A stretch of 64,000 nt of DNA, taken from positions 218,879,622-218,943,621 of the forward strand of contig NC_053039.3 of NCBI RefSeq assembly GCF_002575655.3. Reading direction: 5' to 3'. Shown here in pieces: positions 47,074 to 58,292 of this stretch (position 1 is the first letter of the stretch; every line of letters starts with the position of its first letter). Both the position numbers and the translations under genes were made by a program. The notes under the pieces were generated by a model. The model ran no database searches, was not told the origin of the DNA, and worked only from the letters and a program-made list of their open reading frames with translations. Source of the DNA: Aegilops tauschii subsp. strangulata. Lineage: Eukaryota; Streptophyta; Magnoliopsida; Poales; Poaceae.

Positions 47074-49417
47074 ATCGCATAGTAGTCAATTATTAGGGTG
47101 ACCTCTCACAGTAAATATCAAGCTAAAAGGTGCTCTTCCGAGTTTTGCAACCGCCTATAACATGTGGCTTTTCTGAGTACTACATGCTACCATGAGTACA
47201 AACAAGAAGTGAAGTGTAAGGCGGGTGAGGTAGGACTTCAGAATAGAGGCACTCGGTTGCCTTGAAGTTCTAGTAAAACAATCCGAGCACACAGCACGAA
47301 GGAACGAAAGATGAACGAGATTCATACGCTGATATGATCTGCAAAAGATCGTCTGCCGATTGAAAGTCACATCATATGAGATGCTACTATCCATGGGTGT
47401 GAATGAGATGAGGATCTTGAATCACTTAAAAATCAATTATGAGAGATATTGATTTGAGTCGGAGCACAATTATGTATTAATTAGTTTAATCACTAGAAAT
47501 TAACTATGGACCATGTCTATGTGTAGTTTGCATTATATTTGTAGAATTATGCCTCACGGTTCCACCTGTGCTGATGAAATAAATTGACTATTATTTATCT
47601 GGTTGAATCTTTTACGACTGAGAGGGTTGTCCTCTAAAAGTGCCAAGAATGATTTTTGTCCTACTGCATGCTTACTATACTTTCTTGCTAATGCTATGGA
47701 TGATGAGACTCACGTCCTTAGATCCAAAATATAGAATTGCATTACAGTCTACTTGCTTCCAAGAAATCCGAACTTTAAAATGTTTGGGATAGTTATGTGA
47801 TATTTTTGGAACTGAAAATTGTTTTCACAAACAAACAAATATTAAAAGATTTGTGATATCTAAAGTAGTGTTTTGTTCACAAGATCTAGTGAAGCGTTCA
47901 ACTATGTTTAAGACTAAAATGCTTAAGACCTGGAAGAACGCCAGTGATCAGTTGATGGTGAGAACTTAAAGAGAAAGAACAAACCCAAAAGATGTAATAA
48001 GACTTACATGCCTAGGGAAGTCTGGGACTTACTCCACTCTTAAAATTTAGATGCTTCTTATGTGAGTAGGGGAAATATTGTAAGTAAAACTATAAGAAGT
48101 CTGGAATGTCCAGCTCAGGTATGAATGTCATATAAGTTATAAGAGGTAAAGAAAGTTGGTGAAGTGTAGTTGCTGAGAATTATGATCAAATTGTTGATCA
48201 TTTATTCTTCGATATTGTGGTTAAAAGTTGATCACAAGGACATAGACTCGATTTCATATTGTTGCGAATCATTGCAAGAAACTACAACCACCTAAATGAC
48301 CAACAAATAATGAGGTTAAAATATTTGATGGAAACTTTGTAAAAGTTACAAGATTTCCAATCATCTTATTACCTATGTGTTTATTGTTATAATTCATCTT
48401 ACAGTTTTGTACACTCTAGCCCATTGCATAGAAGTTGCAAGGTGGTTGTTCATGAAAGAACAATAGTTGTTCGATGTTATGAACAAAAGGACATACTCTT
48501 ATTGTGAATAGGATGTATGTTATGAATATTGATAAGAAAATTGAACATCCATAATACTGACGCTAAATTTCGTAAGACCAACAAGAATACTAATATGTGT
48601 GGCACTGCATTTAGTCACATTGGAGAAACTAGCATGGAGAAATTCCATAGTGATGGATTTTGAAGCATCTAATTTTGAATCATCTGACAATTGCAACTTT
48701 CGTCCAAATAGTGAAGTAAACTAAAATACCATTAACGGGCCATAAAAAACGAGCAACAAAATAATTGGAACATGCATATTGATGTGTGTAGTCCAATAAG
48801 TGTTGTTGCAAGCAGTGGATTTATCTATCTTCAAGATTGACTCGGGTAGATATTTATATTTACTGAGACATAAATCTATATCTTTTGAAATGTTTTGGAA
48901 GGTTTTTTAGAATGAAGTAGAATTGATTGTAACCAAAATTATGTTTCTACTATTGGATTGCAAAAAGAATTTTGATTTACAAAATTTAGGAATGTCCGAT
49001 GAGCTATAAAAACAATTTTATAGCTTGCACTTCACAGAACATTACTAAGAGTAGAATGTTTTGAGTAGATGTAATCAAGCTATGTATGACATGGTGATAT
49101 CAGAGATGGCACTGATTATTTTGCCAATATACTTTTTAATGTGATGCTTTAGAGACTATGGCTTTTACACTGAAAAGAGCGCCATCAAATTTGTTGAAAT
49201 AAGTGATACTTTGTAGGTTATGCTAAATAGTTGGGTATTCCTCTATGGCTCTATCACTACACCGAGGCAAAGTGTTTTGCCGCACAGTGCAAAACTTTTG
49301 AAGAAAATGTTTTCTGCAAAAGATTGAGTGGGAAGACAATGCAACTTGACAAGATTACAAGACCTTCATGATCAGGTGAAAGAAAAGAAACGCTAGAAGT
49401 GGTTCTCAAATTTCTTA
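47074..49417 (+). pseudogene. very decayed copia (Angela-related) pol remnant
   Basis: No open frame survives, but nucleotide landmarks align with Angela no. 1: the pre-integrase block near 48599 (TGTGGCACTGCATTTAGTCA then CATTGGAG), an integrase block near 48770-48910 (GATGTGTGTAGTCCAATAAG) and an integrase C-terminal block near 49300-49370 (AGATTGAGTGGGAAGACAAT). The order is the same as in element no. 1. It is AT-rich and much older than the other copia copies. 47074-47400 gives no clear match. Confidence 0.6.
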
Positions 49418-49818
49418 CCGCGATTTATTATAACGGATATCACCTTCATCCAATCTATAAAGGGAATTTACCTTTACTACCTATGTCGGGGTTTCGAGTC
49501 CATGTATTTCTTCAATAGGTGGTAAGTTCTTAACATCTTCAACTTTAATACCTTTTTCTTTCATAGATTTCTTTGCCTCTTGCATATCTTCTGGATGGAG
49601 GAATATAATACCTCTCTTTTTCGGAGTTTGTTCAGGTGGTGGTTCAGGAAGTGTCCAATCATTAGCATTTCTCAATATATTATTCAATAGTTCTTCAGCC
49701 TTTTCAATAGTTCGTTCCCTGGAACCAACAGAACTATCTAGGTAGTCCGTGCTCGGAAACAGAGTAGAAAAAAAATTCCGCACCTACGATCACCCAAGAT
49801 CAATATGAAGATGCACAA
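49418..49818 (-). pseudogene. inverted gypsy gag fragment
   Basis: A minus-strand frame at 49481-49783 (100 residues) contains EKAEELLNNILRNANDWTLP and HPEDMQEAKKSMKEKGI. These match the plus-strand gag part at about 52245-52516 of the neighbouring gypsy element. Similarity continues past the stop into the following spacer (49418-49480 against 52517-52580). It lies directly before the gypsy LTR at 49819, in opposite orientation to that element's own gag. It could be the remnant of a separate minus-strand gypsy copy or a local inverted duplication. Confidence 0.8.
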
Positions 49819-51237
49819 TGATACGTCCCAAACGTATCTACTTTTCCAAACACTTTTGCTCTTATTTTGGACTCTAATTTTCATGATTTGAATGGAACTA
49901 AGCCGGACTGATGTTGTTTTTAGCAGAATTGCTATGGTGTAGTTTTTGTGCGGAAATACAAGTTCTCGGATTGGGATAAAAATTTACGGAGAATATTTCA
50001 AAATATATAAAAAATAGCGTTGAAACGAATTACCAGAGGGGGCCACCTAGGCGCCACAAGCCCAGGGGCGCGCCCTCCCCCAGGGCACGCCTAACAGGCT
50101 TGTGGGCCCCTGGAGCCATTGGCAACCCTAACTCCAACTGCATATATACCTATTTGGGGAGAAAACAATCACAGAGAAGGAATCATCATTTTTTACTATA
50201 TGGAGCCGCCTCCACCTGCTGTTCTTCATCGGGAGGGCTGATTTGGAGTCCGTTCGGGGCTCCAGAGGGTGGAATTTGTCGTCGTCATCATCGTCAACCC
50301 TTCTCCATCAACAATTCCATGATACTCAAAACCGGGAGTGAGTAATTACTTCATAGGCTTGCTGGATGGTGGTGGAGTTGGGTGAGATTTGTCATGTAAT
50401 CGAGTCAATTTGTTAGGGCTTGATCCCTAGCATCCACTATGTTCTGAGATTGATGTTGCTATGACTTTGCTATGCTTAATGCTTGTCACTAGGGCCTGAG
50501 TGCCATGATTTAAGATCCGAACCCTTTATGTTTTCATAAATATATTTGAGTTCTTGATCCTATCTTGCAAGTTATATGCACCTATTACGGGTTATGATCT
50601 GCATACCCCAAGGTGACGATAATTGGGATTCTTTCCCGTGATTACGTTAGTTTGAGGAGTTCATGTATTCACTAAGTGCTAATGCTTTGTTCCGGTTCTC
50701 TATTAAAAGGAGGCCTTAATATACCTTAGATTTCCTTATGGAACCCGCTGCCACCGGAGGGTAGGACAAAAGATGCCATACAAGTTCTTATTATAAGCAT
50801 GTATGACTATATACAGAATACATGCCTACATTAATTGATGAATTGGAGCTATTGTGTATCACTCTAGTTTGTGACTGGCATGATGAATATCATCCAACAC
50901 AAATATCCATCACTGATCCAATGCCTATGCTTTTCGCATATTGATCTTTGCTAAGTTACTTTCGTTGTTGCTGTTGTTACAATCACTACAAAACTGCTAG
51001 TGTTATTGTTACCGTTACCATTACTATTGCTACTCTTACCACTACTATCAAACTATCATACTACTATGCTATTGATCACTTTGGTGCAGATAGTTAGTTC
51101 TCCATGGATGGTTGAATTGACAACTCAACTGCTAATACTTGCAAATATTCTTGGGCTCCCCTTGTGTCGAATCAATAAATTTGGGTGAAATACTACCCTC
51201 GAATACTGTTGTGATCCCCTATACTTGTGGGTTATCA
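49819..51237 (+). repeat. 5' LTR of gypsy element no. 2
   Basis: 1419 bp with TG...CA ends; the end CCCCTATACTTGTGGGTTAT matches the end of the gypsy LTR at 44383 in type. It contains the usual GGGCGCGCCC-rich middle at 50068-50100. Confidence 0.9.
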
Positions 51238-51248
51238 AGACCTTTTTC

Positions 51249-51266
51249 TGGCGTCATTGTCGGGGA
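51249..51266 (+). other. primer-binding site (TGGCGCCGTTGCCGGGGA type)
   Basis: TGGCGTCATTGTCGGGGA, eleven bases after the LTR; three C/T-type changes from the usual site of this group, which is commonly matched to Asp tRNA. Confidence 0.75.
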
Positions 51267-51306
51267 GCATATCTCTATTTTTTAAGTCACTTGGGCATTA
51301 TATCTT

Positions 51307-53961
51307 ATGATCACTATGAAGAATCTAAAAGATGATAGAACAAAGATCATACTCTCTAAGACGAGGGGAGGTAAGGAACTGCCATCTAGCTCTGCACTTG
51401 ATTCACCTTCTGGTTTGAATAGGCTTGCGACACCAGCACCAGCTATTAATTCTGATATGTCACAAGTAATTGATGCTACTTCTGCTATGAATGATGCTAG
51501 TACTCTACATATTGAAACTATGCCACTAGGTGAATTTCTTGATGAACAACTTGCTAAAGCTAAAGAAATCGAGAATGCTGAAACTGATGAAATTTATGAT
51601 TCACCTATTACGCCTAGATCTCCTTTAATTGAAATGCGTAAGGTACCCAAGGGTTATGTTATGGATGGGGAGATAGCTAGAGACTTTCTTGCTTGCAATG
51701 ATAGAGATGACATTAAGAAATTACTATGTAAGCTGAAAGAAAATCTATGAATGCAAGAATTAAATATGATCCTAAGTTCCCTACTTCACCTATCTTTGTT
51801 AGTGATAAGGATTATGAATTCTTTGTCGATCCTGAGTTAATCACTTTGGTTTCCATGGTTATGAAACTGTAACTGTTGTGGCACATCTTTGTAAGTTGAA
51901 TGACATAGCCACCCTATTTGATCATGAGAAAAAAATTCGCTATTACTATATCCTTAAGTTGTTTCCTTTCTTGTTAAAGGGTGATGCTAAGAAATGGTTT
52001 AATACTCTTGCTCCTAGTTGTGTGTGTAGTCCCCAGGATATGATATATTACTTCTTTGAAAAATGTTTTGCTGCTCATAAGAAACAAGCTGCCATATAGG
52101 AAATATTTAACCTTGTTCAAATTGAAGAAGAGAATCTCCCTTAAGCTTGGGGGAGGCTTCTCCAGCTACTTAATGCTTTGCCTGATCATCCTCTTAAGAA
52201 AAATGGAATACTTGATATCTTGTATAATGGACTAACTGATGCTTACTACCTAGATAGTTGTGCTGGTTGTGTTTCCAGGGAACAAATTGTTGAACAGGCT
52301 GAAGAACTATTGAATAATATATTGAGAAATGATAATGATTGGACACTTCCTAAACCACCACCTAAACCAACCCCAAAGAAGAGGGGTATTCTATTCCTCG
52401 GTCCTGAAGATATGCAAGAGGCAAAGAAATCTATGAAAGAAAAGGGTGTTAAAGCTGAAGATGTTAAGAATTTACCACGTATTAAAGAAATACATAGACT
52501 CGATACTTCGAAATAGGTAGTAAACGTAAATTCTCTTTATAGATTCGATGAAGGTGATATTTATTATAATAAATCTGCTAGTCAATGCATGGATGAATTT
52601 GATAACCACATTGTTAAGCAAGAACATTTTAATATGTATGTTAAGAATCAATTGAAACGTAATGCTATCATGATTGATCGCTTGAGTGACTTGATGTTCA
52701 TAATTGCTATTGATGTTAAAGGTTTAGGAAAACATGCATCCATGGTTCATACTCAGCTAGAACAAGTTGCTAAGTCTCAAAATGATTTGCTTAATGAGAT
52801 GAATAATATATGAATGGTCATGCTGTTAGAGTAATGACTAGAGGAGGTAGAATGACTCAAGAGCCACTATATCCTAAAGTTCATCCTAAAAGAATTGAAC
52901 AAGATTCTCAAATAATTAATATTGATACACCTAGTTCATCTAAGAAGAAAAAGAAAAACAAAAATGATAGAAATTTGCATGCTTCTAGTGAACATGAGGT
53001 AGAAAAACCTTCTGAGAATCATAATGATGTTTCTATTTATGATGCTGAGACACAATCTGGTAATGAACATCCACCTAGTGATAACGATAATGATAATAAT
53101 GTTCATGATTTTCAATCAGATAAGGATAAAGACCTGATAATGATGTAGAAATAGAACTTGTTGTTGATCTTGATAACCCACCTCCTAAGAATAAAAGATA
53201 TGATAAAAGAGATTTCATTGCTAGGAAACATGGTAAGAAGAGAGAACCATTGGTTCAGAAACCCATGCCTTTTCCAACTAAACATTCGAAGAATAAGGAT
53301 GAAGAAGATTTTGAGCGCTTTGTTGAAATGCTTAGGCCTGTTTTCTTGCATACTCGTTTGACTGATATATTGAAAATGTCTCCATAGGCTAAATACATGA
53401 AAGATATTGTCACTTAATAGAAGAAAGATACCTGAAGCTGAAATTTCTACCGTGCTTGCAAATTATTCTTTTAAGGGTGGAGTACCTAAGAAGTTAGGAG
53501 ATCCGGGAATACCAACTATACCATGCTCCATTAAAAAAAGTTATGTAAAAACTGCTTTGTGTGATTTGGGAGCCGATGTTAGTGTTACGCCTTTCTCTTT
53601 ATATATAATACTAGATTTGAATAAGCTCACACCTACTGAAATATCTTTGGGAATAGTTGATAAATCAACTGCTATACCTATTGGAATTTGTGAGGATGTG
53701 CCTGTTGTAGCTGCAAATGTTACTATCTTAACAAACTTTGTTATACTTGATATGCCCGAGGACGACACTATGTTGATCATCGTTGGTAGACCCTTTGCAC
53801 GGGCTGTTATTGATTGCAACAAAAGCAAGGTTACTTTTCATATCAATGGTAATGAGCATAGGGTTTATTTTCCGAAGAGACAAAGTTTGGTGAATCGTAT
53901 CAATATTATTGAAAAAGTTTCAACAATCACAATTGGAGGTTTCAAATTTCTCTCTCGTTAG
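51307..53961 (+). pseudogene. gypsy gag-protease, multiply interrupted
   Basis: Segments in order: 51307-51750 (N-terminal, ends KKLLCKLKENL), a gag core at 51878-52099 (FPFLLKGDAKKWFNTLAPSC; SPQDMIYYFFEKCFAAHKKQ), 52178-52516 (YYLDSCAGCVSREQIVEQAE), 52589-52813, a lysine-rich stretch at 52810-53148 (SSSKKKKKNKNDRN), then protease at 53407-53961 (TALCDLGADVSVTPFSLY; TMLIIVGRPFARAVIDCNKS). Stops at 51748-51750, 52097-52099 and 52142-52144 and several frame changes break it. In the protease the usual D-[LT]-G-[AS]-S/x motif reads DLGADVSV. Gag would form the particle and protease would mature it. No CCHC zinc knuckle was noticed. Confidence 0.85.
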
Positions 53962-54795
53962 TCAAAAAGAAATATGAAACTCTTATTGTTGGGGAGATGC
54001 ATATCCCCGTTGAGGTAACCTAGTGTTATACGAAAATTCTTTGGTTTCAGGTCATTCGAAAATGGTTTGTTAATAAGACCTAATCAACCTTATTAATGGA
54101 TCCTTTTTGAGGGGCATGTGGTCAATGAATTTAGTAAGCACAACCTAGTATACCCACTATTTACTCTGTGTTATTTAAAGTTAATAAATTAGAAATGCCA
54201 TGATTATCCTGTTTTCTAAATTATCATGCAAAAAATGCCCTGAAAATAAAAGTTCCCGGAATGACCTAAAGATTTTGTATGATTTTCTCTACAATGTATA
54301 AGAATTTTTGGCACTAAACATACCCCGGGGGTGCACCTATGAGCCACAAGCTCACAAGTGTGCCTAGTGGGCTTGTGGGTCCCACATGGACCCACTCGCT
54401 TATCCCAGCCGCCAACTTCCTTCTTCCACCTCCAAAAAAACCACCATCTACTTCGAACCCGTGTTCTTGCTCATTTGCCTACAAATTTTAATCTCCTTGC
54501 TCGAAACTCCGTTTCTGAAACTGTTTTGGGGAATTACTCCTTGGTATGTGACTCCTCCAATGGTCCAATTAGTTTTTGTTCTAGTGCTTTATATTTTGCA
54601 AATTTTTGCTGCTGTGGTGACCATGTGTTTGAGCTTGCATGTTGAATTTGTATGGTCCAAAGTAGTTTTGATGCATCATATATCTTCTAGAAACTTGTGG
54701 GAGTAGTTGCTATCAATTTTCTTGAGTTTTGTTCACTTTTAATTTGAGGTACTAAAATTTTCAGAAATTTTTTAGAGGAAGATTTTTTTAGGAAA
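53962..54795 (+). other. gypsy spacer after protease; RT and integrase absent
   Basis: Non-coding by eye. It includes a CACCTATGAGCCACAAGCTC stretch and leader-like TTCTTCCACCTCC near 54420, which could be the 5' leader of a separately expressed downstream frame. Confidence 0.5.
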
Positions 54796-56165
54796 ATGTT
54801 CCAAGGTGGTTCTTCGAGCAAGAGCTCTCCAAGGCTTGCAATACGTGAGTCGGACCTCGAACTGCCACGGGAAGCTCTTGTGCACCCGTGCGAATGGCCA
54901 TCAGACTCCTTCATGATTCGAGCCGGTATTAAGGAGGAGTTTGATATGTACGTGCACAATGCTGGTTTGACGGTCTTCGTGTCAGATAAGTGCCCCAATA
55001 CTATAATCTCACTGATTCTTTTGTGTGGAAATTCGAATACGTGTCTCATCGCATTTCACATGATGTTATTTTCAACTTATATGAATATCCTTTTCGCATG
55101 GACCTCGAGGAATTTAGTTAAGTTTCTAAAATCCCTACTGGGGGACATGCATTGAGCCTCGTAAATCCGATTGCAGTGAATTTCTTATGAATATTACTAG
55201 GGGTGAAACTAGAGGCATAACACAAGCTACCATGGGAAGCATTCATTTTCCCGCTATACATTATTGTTCTGTTCATAAGCAGATGCATTAATGGTAAACA
55301 TGACCATAGTCATCTTTGCGCCCCTGATTTGAGCATTCTTAAGAGTGCGGTGTTGATGGATAGACAATTTAACACGGGGGCCATTGTTGCACGTCTTTTA
55401 CATAATAATGCCTTGCTTGGTGATTTCTTTGGTGGAATTTATGCTGCTCGCTTAGCTGCTCATCTTGGTGTACCCATTAAAGAAGATGATACCCCGTTGC
55501 CACCTAGCTTCCTTGATTATGATGGTATGGAGCGTCACAAGTTTCTTGAGAGGAACGACCCACCATTCCGGTATATACTATTTATTAACAGGCGTGGTGT
55601 CTTCCATATTACTTTGCCTGCTCCTGCCTTCTTTAATGTTCAGGAAAAACAAATATACTTTATATTTGCGGATGAGGCAGGGGAGTACGAGAGGGTGAAG
55701 GAGACAGCTCACCTTAATGAGGCAGCCCGCCAAGCTGTGGCAACTGCACTCAGTACAACCCGAACTACGACTACGAGTATTATCCAAGCCACCAAGGGCC
55801 ATAAGACCAACTTAGGCCAAAAGCCTAAGTTTGGGGAAGTTCGTATTTCTCACCAACATTATGTACCACACTCATTCCAGTTGTCGGTGTTCATCCTTTT
55901 TCATTATATATCCATGTTAGTTTTATTTTCGCTTCTTCTTGTGTGTTTGAAAATTTCAGAAATCCAAAAATATTTCGTGCTTCCTTTTGGTTTTTCTTTC
56001 TTGCTTAGTTGGTTCATAGTATTAACAGAAAACCCCAAAAAGATTTCTCGTTCTTCTTTTGTTTGTTGGGATCTTTCCCGTTCATTCTTCCTTTGCTTTC
56101 TTCAGGAAACCAAAAAATCCAAAAAAAATCAGTGTGTTTCTCTGAAATTCTTTTCTTTTCTTTGA
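54796..56165 (+). pseudogene. 3' frame of unknown function of the gypsy element (env position)
   Basis: The first part is 54796-55155 (MFQGGSSSKSSPRLAIRESD; EWPSDSFMIRAGIKEEFDMY), ending early by frameshift. The second, 55329 to about 55890, reads NTGAIVARLLHNNALLGDFF, GGIYAARLAAHLGVPI and FLDYDGMERHKFLERNDPPF. I recall related frames downstream of gag-pol in other Triticeae gypsy elements of this group, but no function is established to my knowledge. The end of the frame (after about 55880) is U-rich and hydrophobic and probably runs into untranslated sequence. The two parts are separated by frame changes, so it is broken. It may be a plant-binding or packaging factor, but the sequence does not say. 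Confidence 0.6.
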
Positions 56166-56608
56166 GTTGTCGTAAGGAGAAGACCACGATGACCATGTCG
56201 AGTGGCTCTCATATGCATTATTGTTGATCTAACAAATAGCCCATAATACCTTGTCTTCTTCTTTGAATAAAATGTTTGCAGACTCCAGCATAGTCCACAA
56301 CACACTTGCACTATTATTATTTTCACATCATTCAGTCATGCAAGTGAAAGGCAATAATGAAAATGATTTGATGAAGTGATTGCGGTGAAGGAAGGCTAGT
56401 ATGAACTCCTCTTGTTTTTGTTTTTGTAAATATGTTTAGCTCATTGTTGTTGATTCAGTATATTGTGAGTAAACATGTTTGTGATGACAATTACAAAGTA
56501 TAGTTGCTCATGCCATGCTTAAACAACTAGGAGTGGATAATGGTTTATCTTGAGTGTCAACATGCATTAAAATGGTTATGATGTAGTATGCTAGCTACTA
56601 TGGTATTT
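56166..56608 (+). other. gypsy 3' non-coding sequence, truncated
   Basis: AT-rich; continues the gypsy element until GGTATTTGTTAGGACCGAGA marks a new element at about 56609. Confidence 0.5.
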
Positions 56609-57231
56609 GTTAGGACCGAGAGTATGTCGACCAGAGGGGGTGAATGGGAGATTCAAATTTTCTTTTGAAAGCTTTGAAACTTAATTCACACACTACAGCG
56701 GAATAGAGTATTGAGAGAAAAGCACTGAATCAGATTTCCTCATCAGAGGCATATTCATCGAGAAAAGCATTTACCATAGAGTGATCTTGATGGATAATGG
56801 GTTTAACTAAGACGAGGGTATGCAACAAGCAAACAGGTGTAACAGAATGAAACACAACATAACTGAAATTGAAGGAAATGCAATTGAAGGGTTACACAAG
56901 ATAACAAGGATACAAACTAACAATGTAGGAATAAAGACAAGGATAATGAAAGTATTTGACACGACAACACATGATGAACAACAGAGAACAAAACAATGAT
57001 CAGAGAATCTAATGGCACAGAGCACGAAACAAAACTACTGAATGAAATGCAGTAGAATAGATATAACCAGTGGTGCTCGATGGCGACAAGAGATTTGGTA
57101 GACCAGTTCACCCTTCTGCGAAAGGGCCACGTCTGGTTGGAGGGGCTGTGACTTAACACGGAAGATAAACTCTCTTCACCCTATTCTCCCTCAACACAGA
57201 GCTGGTCAGACTCAGGTTGATTTCACTCGGG
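56609..57231. mobile_element. LTR-like fragment (TGTTAGGACCGAGAGTATGT), unclassified
   Basis: It begins with TG and an LTR-like head; the rest is A-rich with no frame. It is cut at 57231 by CACTA no. 4. The family was not recognised with confidence. Confidence 0.35.
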
Positions 57232-57407
57232 CACTACTGCAGGATGCTGCTAACGCGACACTATGATCAAAGACCCTTCGAGAAACTGTGTACGATGCCA
57301 TAATCGCAAACGGTGCTGTATGAAAACCGTCAGAAATGTGTAAAATGTTTGCAATGACGAATGCATCAAACACGGTTCAGGTTTTAGTTGCGTGTGCGAT
57401 GAAGGGC

Positions 57408-57660
57408 ATACGGTTCAGTTCAATGAACTGTTTGTGATGAGGAGGAGCAAAATAAACGGGCAGCCAGATGGAGGCGTGTGAGATACACAACATACGGTTC
57501 ACTCGGATGAACTATTTGTGATTAGGCAACACAAAAGAAACGGTCAGCCAGATCAAATGTGTGTGTGATTTACAGCATACGGTTCACTTGGATGAACAGT
57601 TTGTGATTAGGAAAGAGAACAGAAACGGTTCAATATAACAAGATGTGTGTGATACGCGGC
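57408..57660 (+). repeat. CACTA no. 4 subterminal direct repeats
   Basis: Three units start CATACGGTTCA at 57408, 57490 and 57578; each has ATGAAC(T/A) and TTTGTGAT(G/T)AGG followed by AAACGG. Confidence 0.85.
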
Positions 57661-57801
57661 AAACAGGTCTGTAATCAGAAATGTGTGCGAAGACCGATAA
57701 TAACGCAGACGATTGCTTCTAATAAGACGTATGTGATATGCTCTGTCTACACAACATCTATTGGCCATTGTGGGACGGGCGGTCGTCCGGATACGCCATA
57801 A

Positions 57802-57937
57802 GGATGCGAAGAGGCATACCTATCAGCAAGGACTATCTGTTCCACCAGTAGCTTATGTAAGAAAACTATCAAGTTAAGTGTGCTCAAGCTGGAGCAGCCA
57901 TCGGATGGGTGACTGGATGGGAAGTTGTGTCGATGTT
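57802..57937 (+). ncRNA. 5S rRNA-like segment with Pol III internal promoter blocks
   Basis: From 57870 to 57925 the sequence aligns without gaps to plant 5S rRNA (recalled) at about 40 of 56 positions. The matches fall in blocks: AAGTTAAG and GTGCT (A box), then GGATGGGTGAC and TGGGAAGT (C box), with native spacing between them. Further upstream GGATGCGA at 57802 resembles the 5S start, but that half is about 20 bases longer and poorly matched. It is followed by a stem-loop (57959-57982) and T runs (58020-58041). It is not a functional 5S rRNA gene as it stands. It could be a Cassandra-like remnant (TRIM elements known to carry 5S in their LTRs), a captured 5S copy, or a Pol III module of this CACTA family. 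Confidence 0.6.
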
Positions 57938-57958
57938 AAATTAGGTGATGGGATTGGT

Positions 57959-57982
57959 CATTTCGGTCAAACGACTGAAATG
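57959..57982 (+). other. stem-loop downstream of the 5S-like segment
   Basis: CATTTCGGTC, loop AAAC, GACTGAAATG: ten pairs including one G-U. Flanking GGGATTGG and CCCCATTCCC extend the stem imperfectly to about 20 pairs. Confidence 0.75.
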
Positions 57983-58019
57983 CCCCATTCCCTCAGCTAA
58001 TTTAACCTCGAGGTCCTTG

Positions 58020-58041
58020 TTTTTATTTTATTTTTATTTTT
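58020..58041 (+). terminator. T runs, possible Pol III termination signal
   Basis: Four runs of four or five T separated by single A residues. They lie about 95 bases after the C-box-like block. Confidence 0.35.
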
Positions 58042-58292
58042 AACACATGTTAAAGAAGGTCTACCGCATTACTTTTTGACAATGTGCGATACGTGGCATA
58101 CTGTTGATCCGTCCGACCTATTTGTGATGGAATAGGCCGTGTGTGTTGTGGGCAAACGCTTGCTAGTATTCAACCGTTTGGGATTGATGAATTCACCACC
58201 GACGGGATCCCTAGTGTGGTCCGTGTTCATCTGATCATCATCTACTTCTTGTGCTAGCTTGATGCTAAGTTTCCATTAATTGATGGCGTTTT

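Larger units (their letters stand above)
49819..56608 (+). mobile_element. Ty3-gypsy element (Athila-like, Sabrina/WHAM group by recall), 5' LTR plus gag-protease, 3' end missing
   Basis: The LTR 49819-51237 (TGATACGTCC...GGGTTATCA) is followed by a primer-binding site, broken gag, an aspartic protease, a long spacer and a 3' frame of unknown function. No reverse transcriptase, RNase H or integrase motif was seen between protease and spacer, so the copy is non-autonomous or internally deleted. The element stops near 56608, where unrelated LTR-like sequence begins; no 3' LTR is present. Confidence 0.85.

Noticed and set aside
54358..54706. Overlapping frames after the gypsy protease
   Set aside because: No domain or homology recognised; likely spacer or leader sequence.
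55880..56165. Two membrane-like helices at the end of the gypsy 3' frame (envelope-like)
   Set aside because: The hydrophobicity comes from T-rich sequence beyond the conserved part of the frame; most likely read-through into untranslated sequence.
57802..57937. A functional 5S rRNA gene
   Set aside because: The 5' half does not align at proper length and about 16 of 56 positions differ even in the better half.
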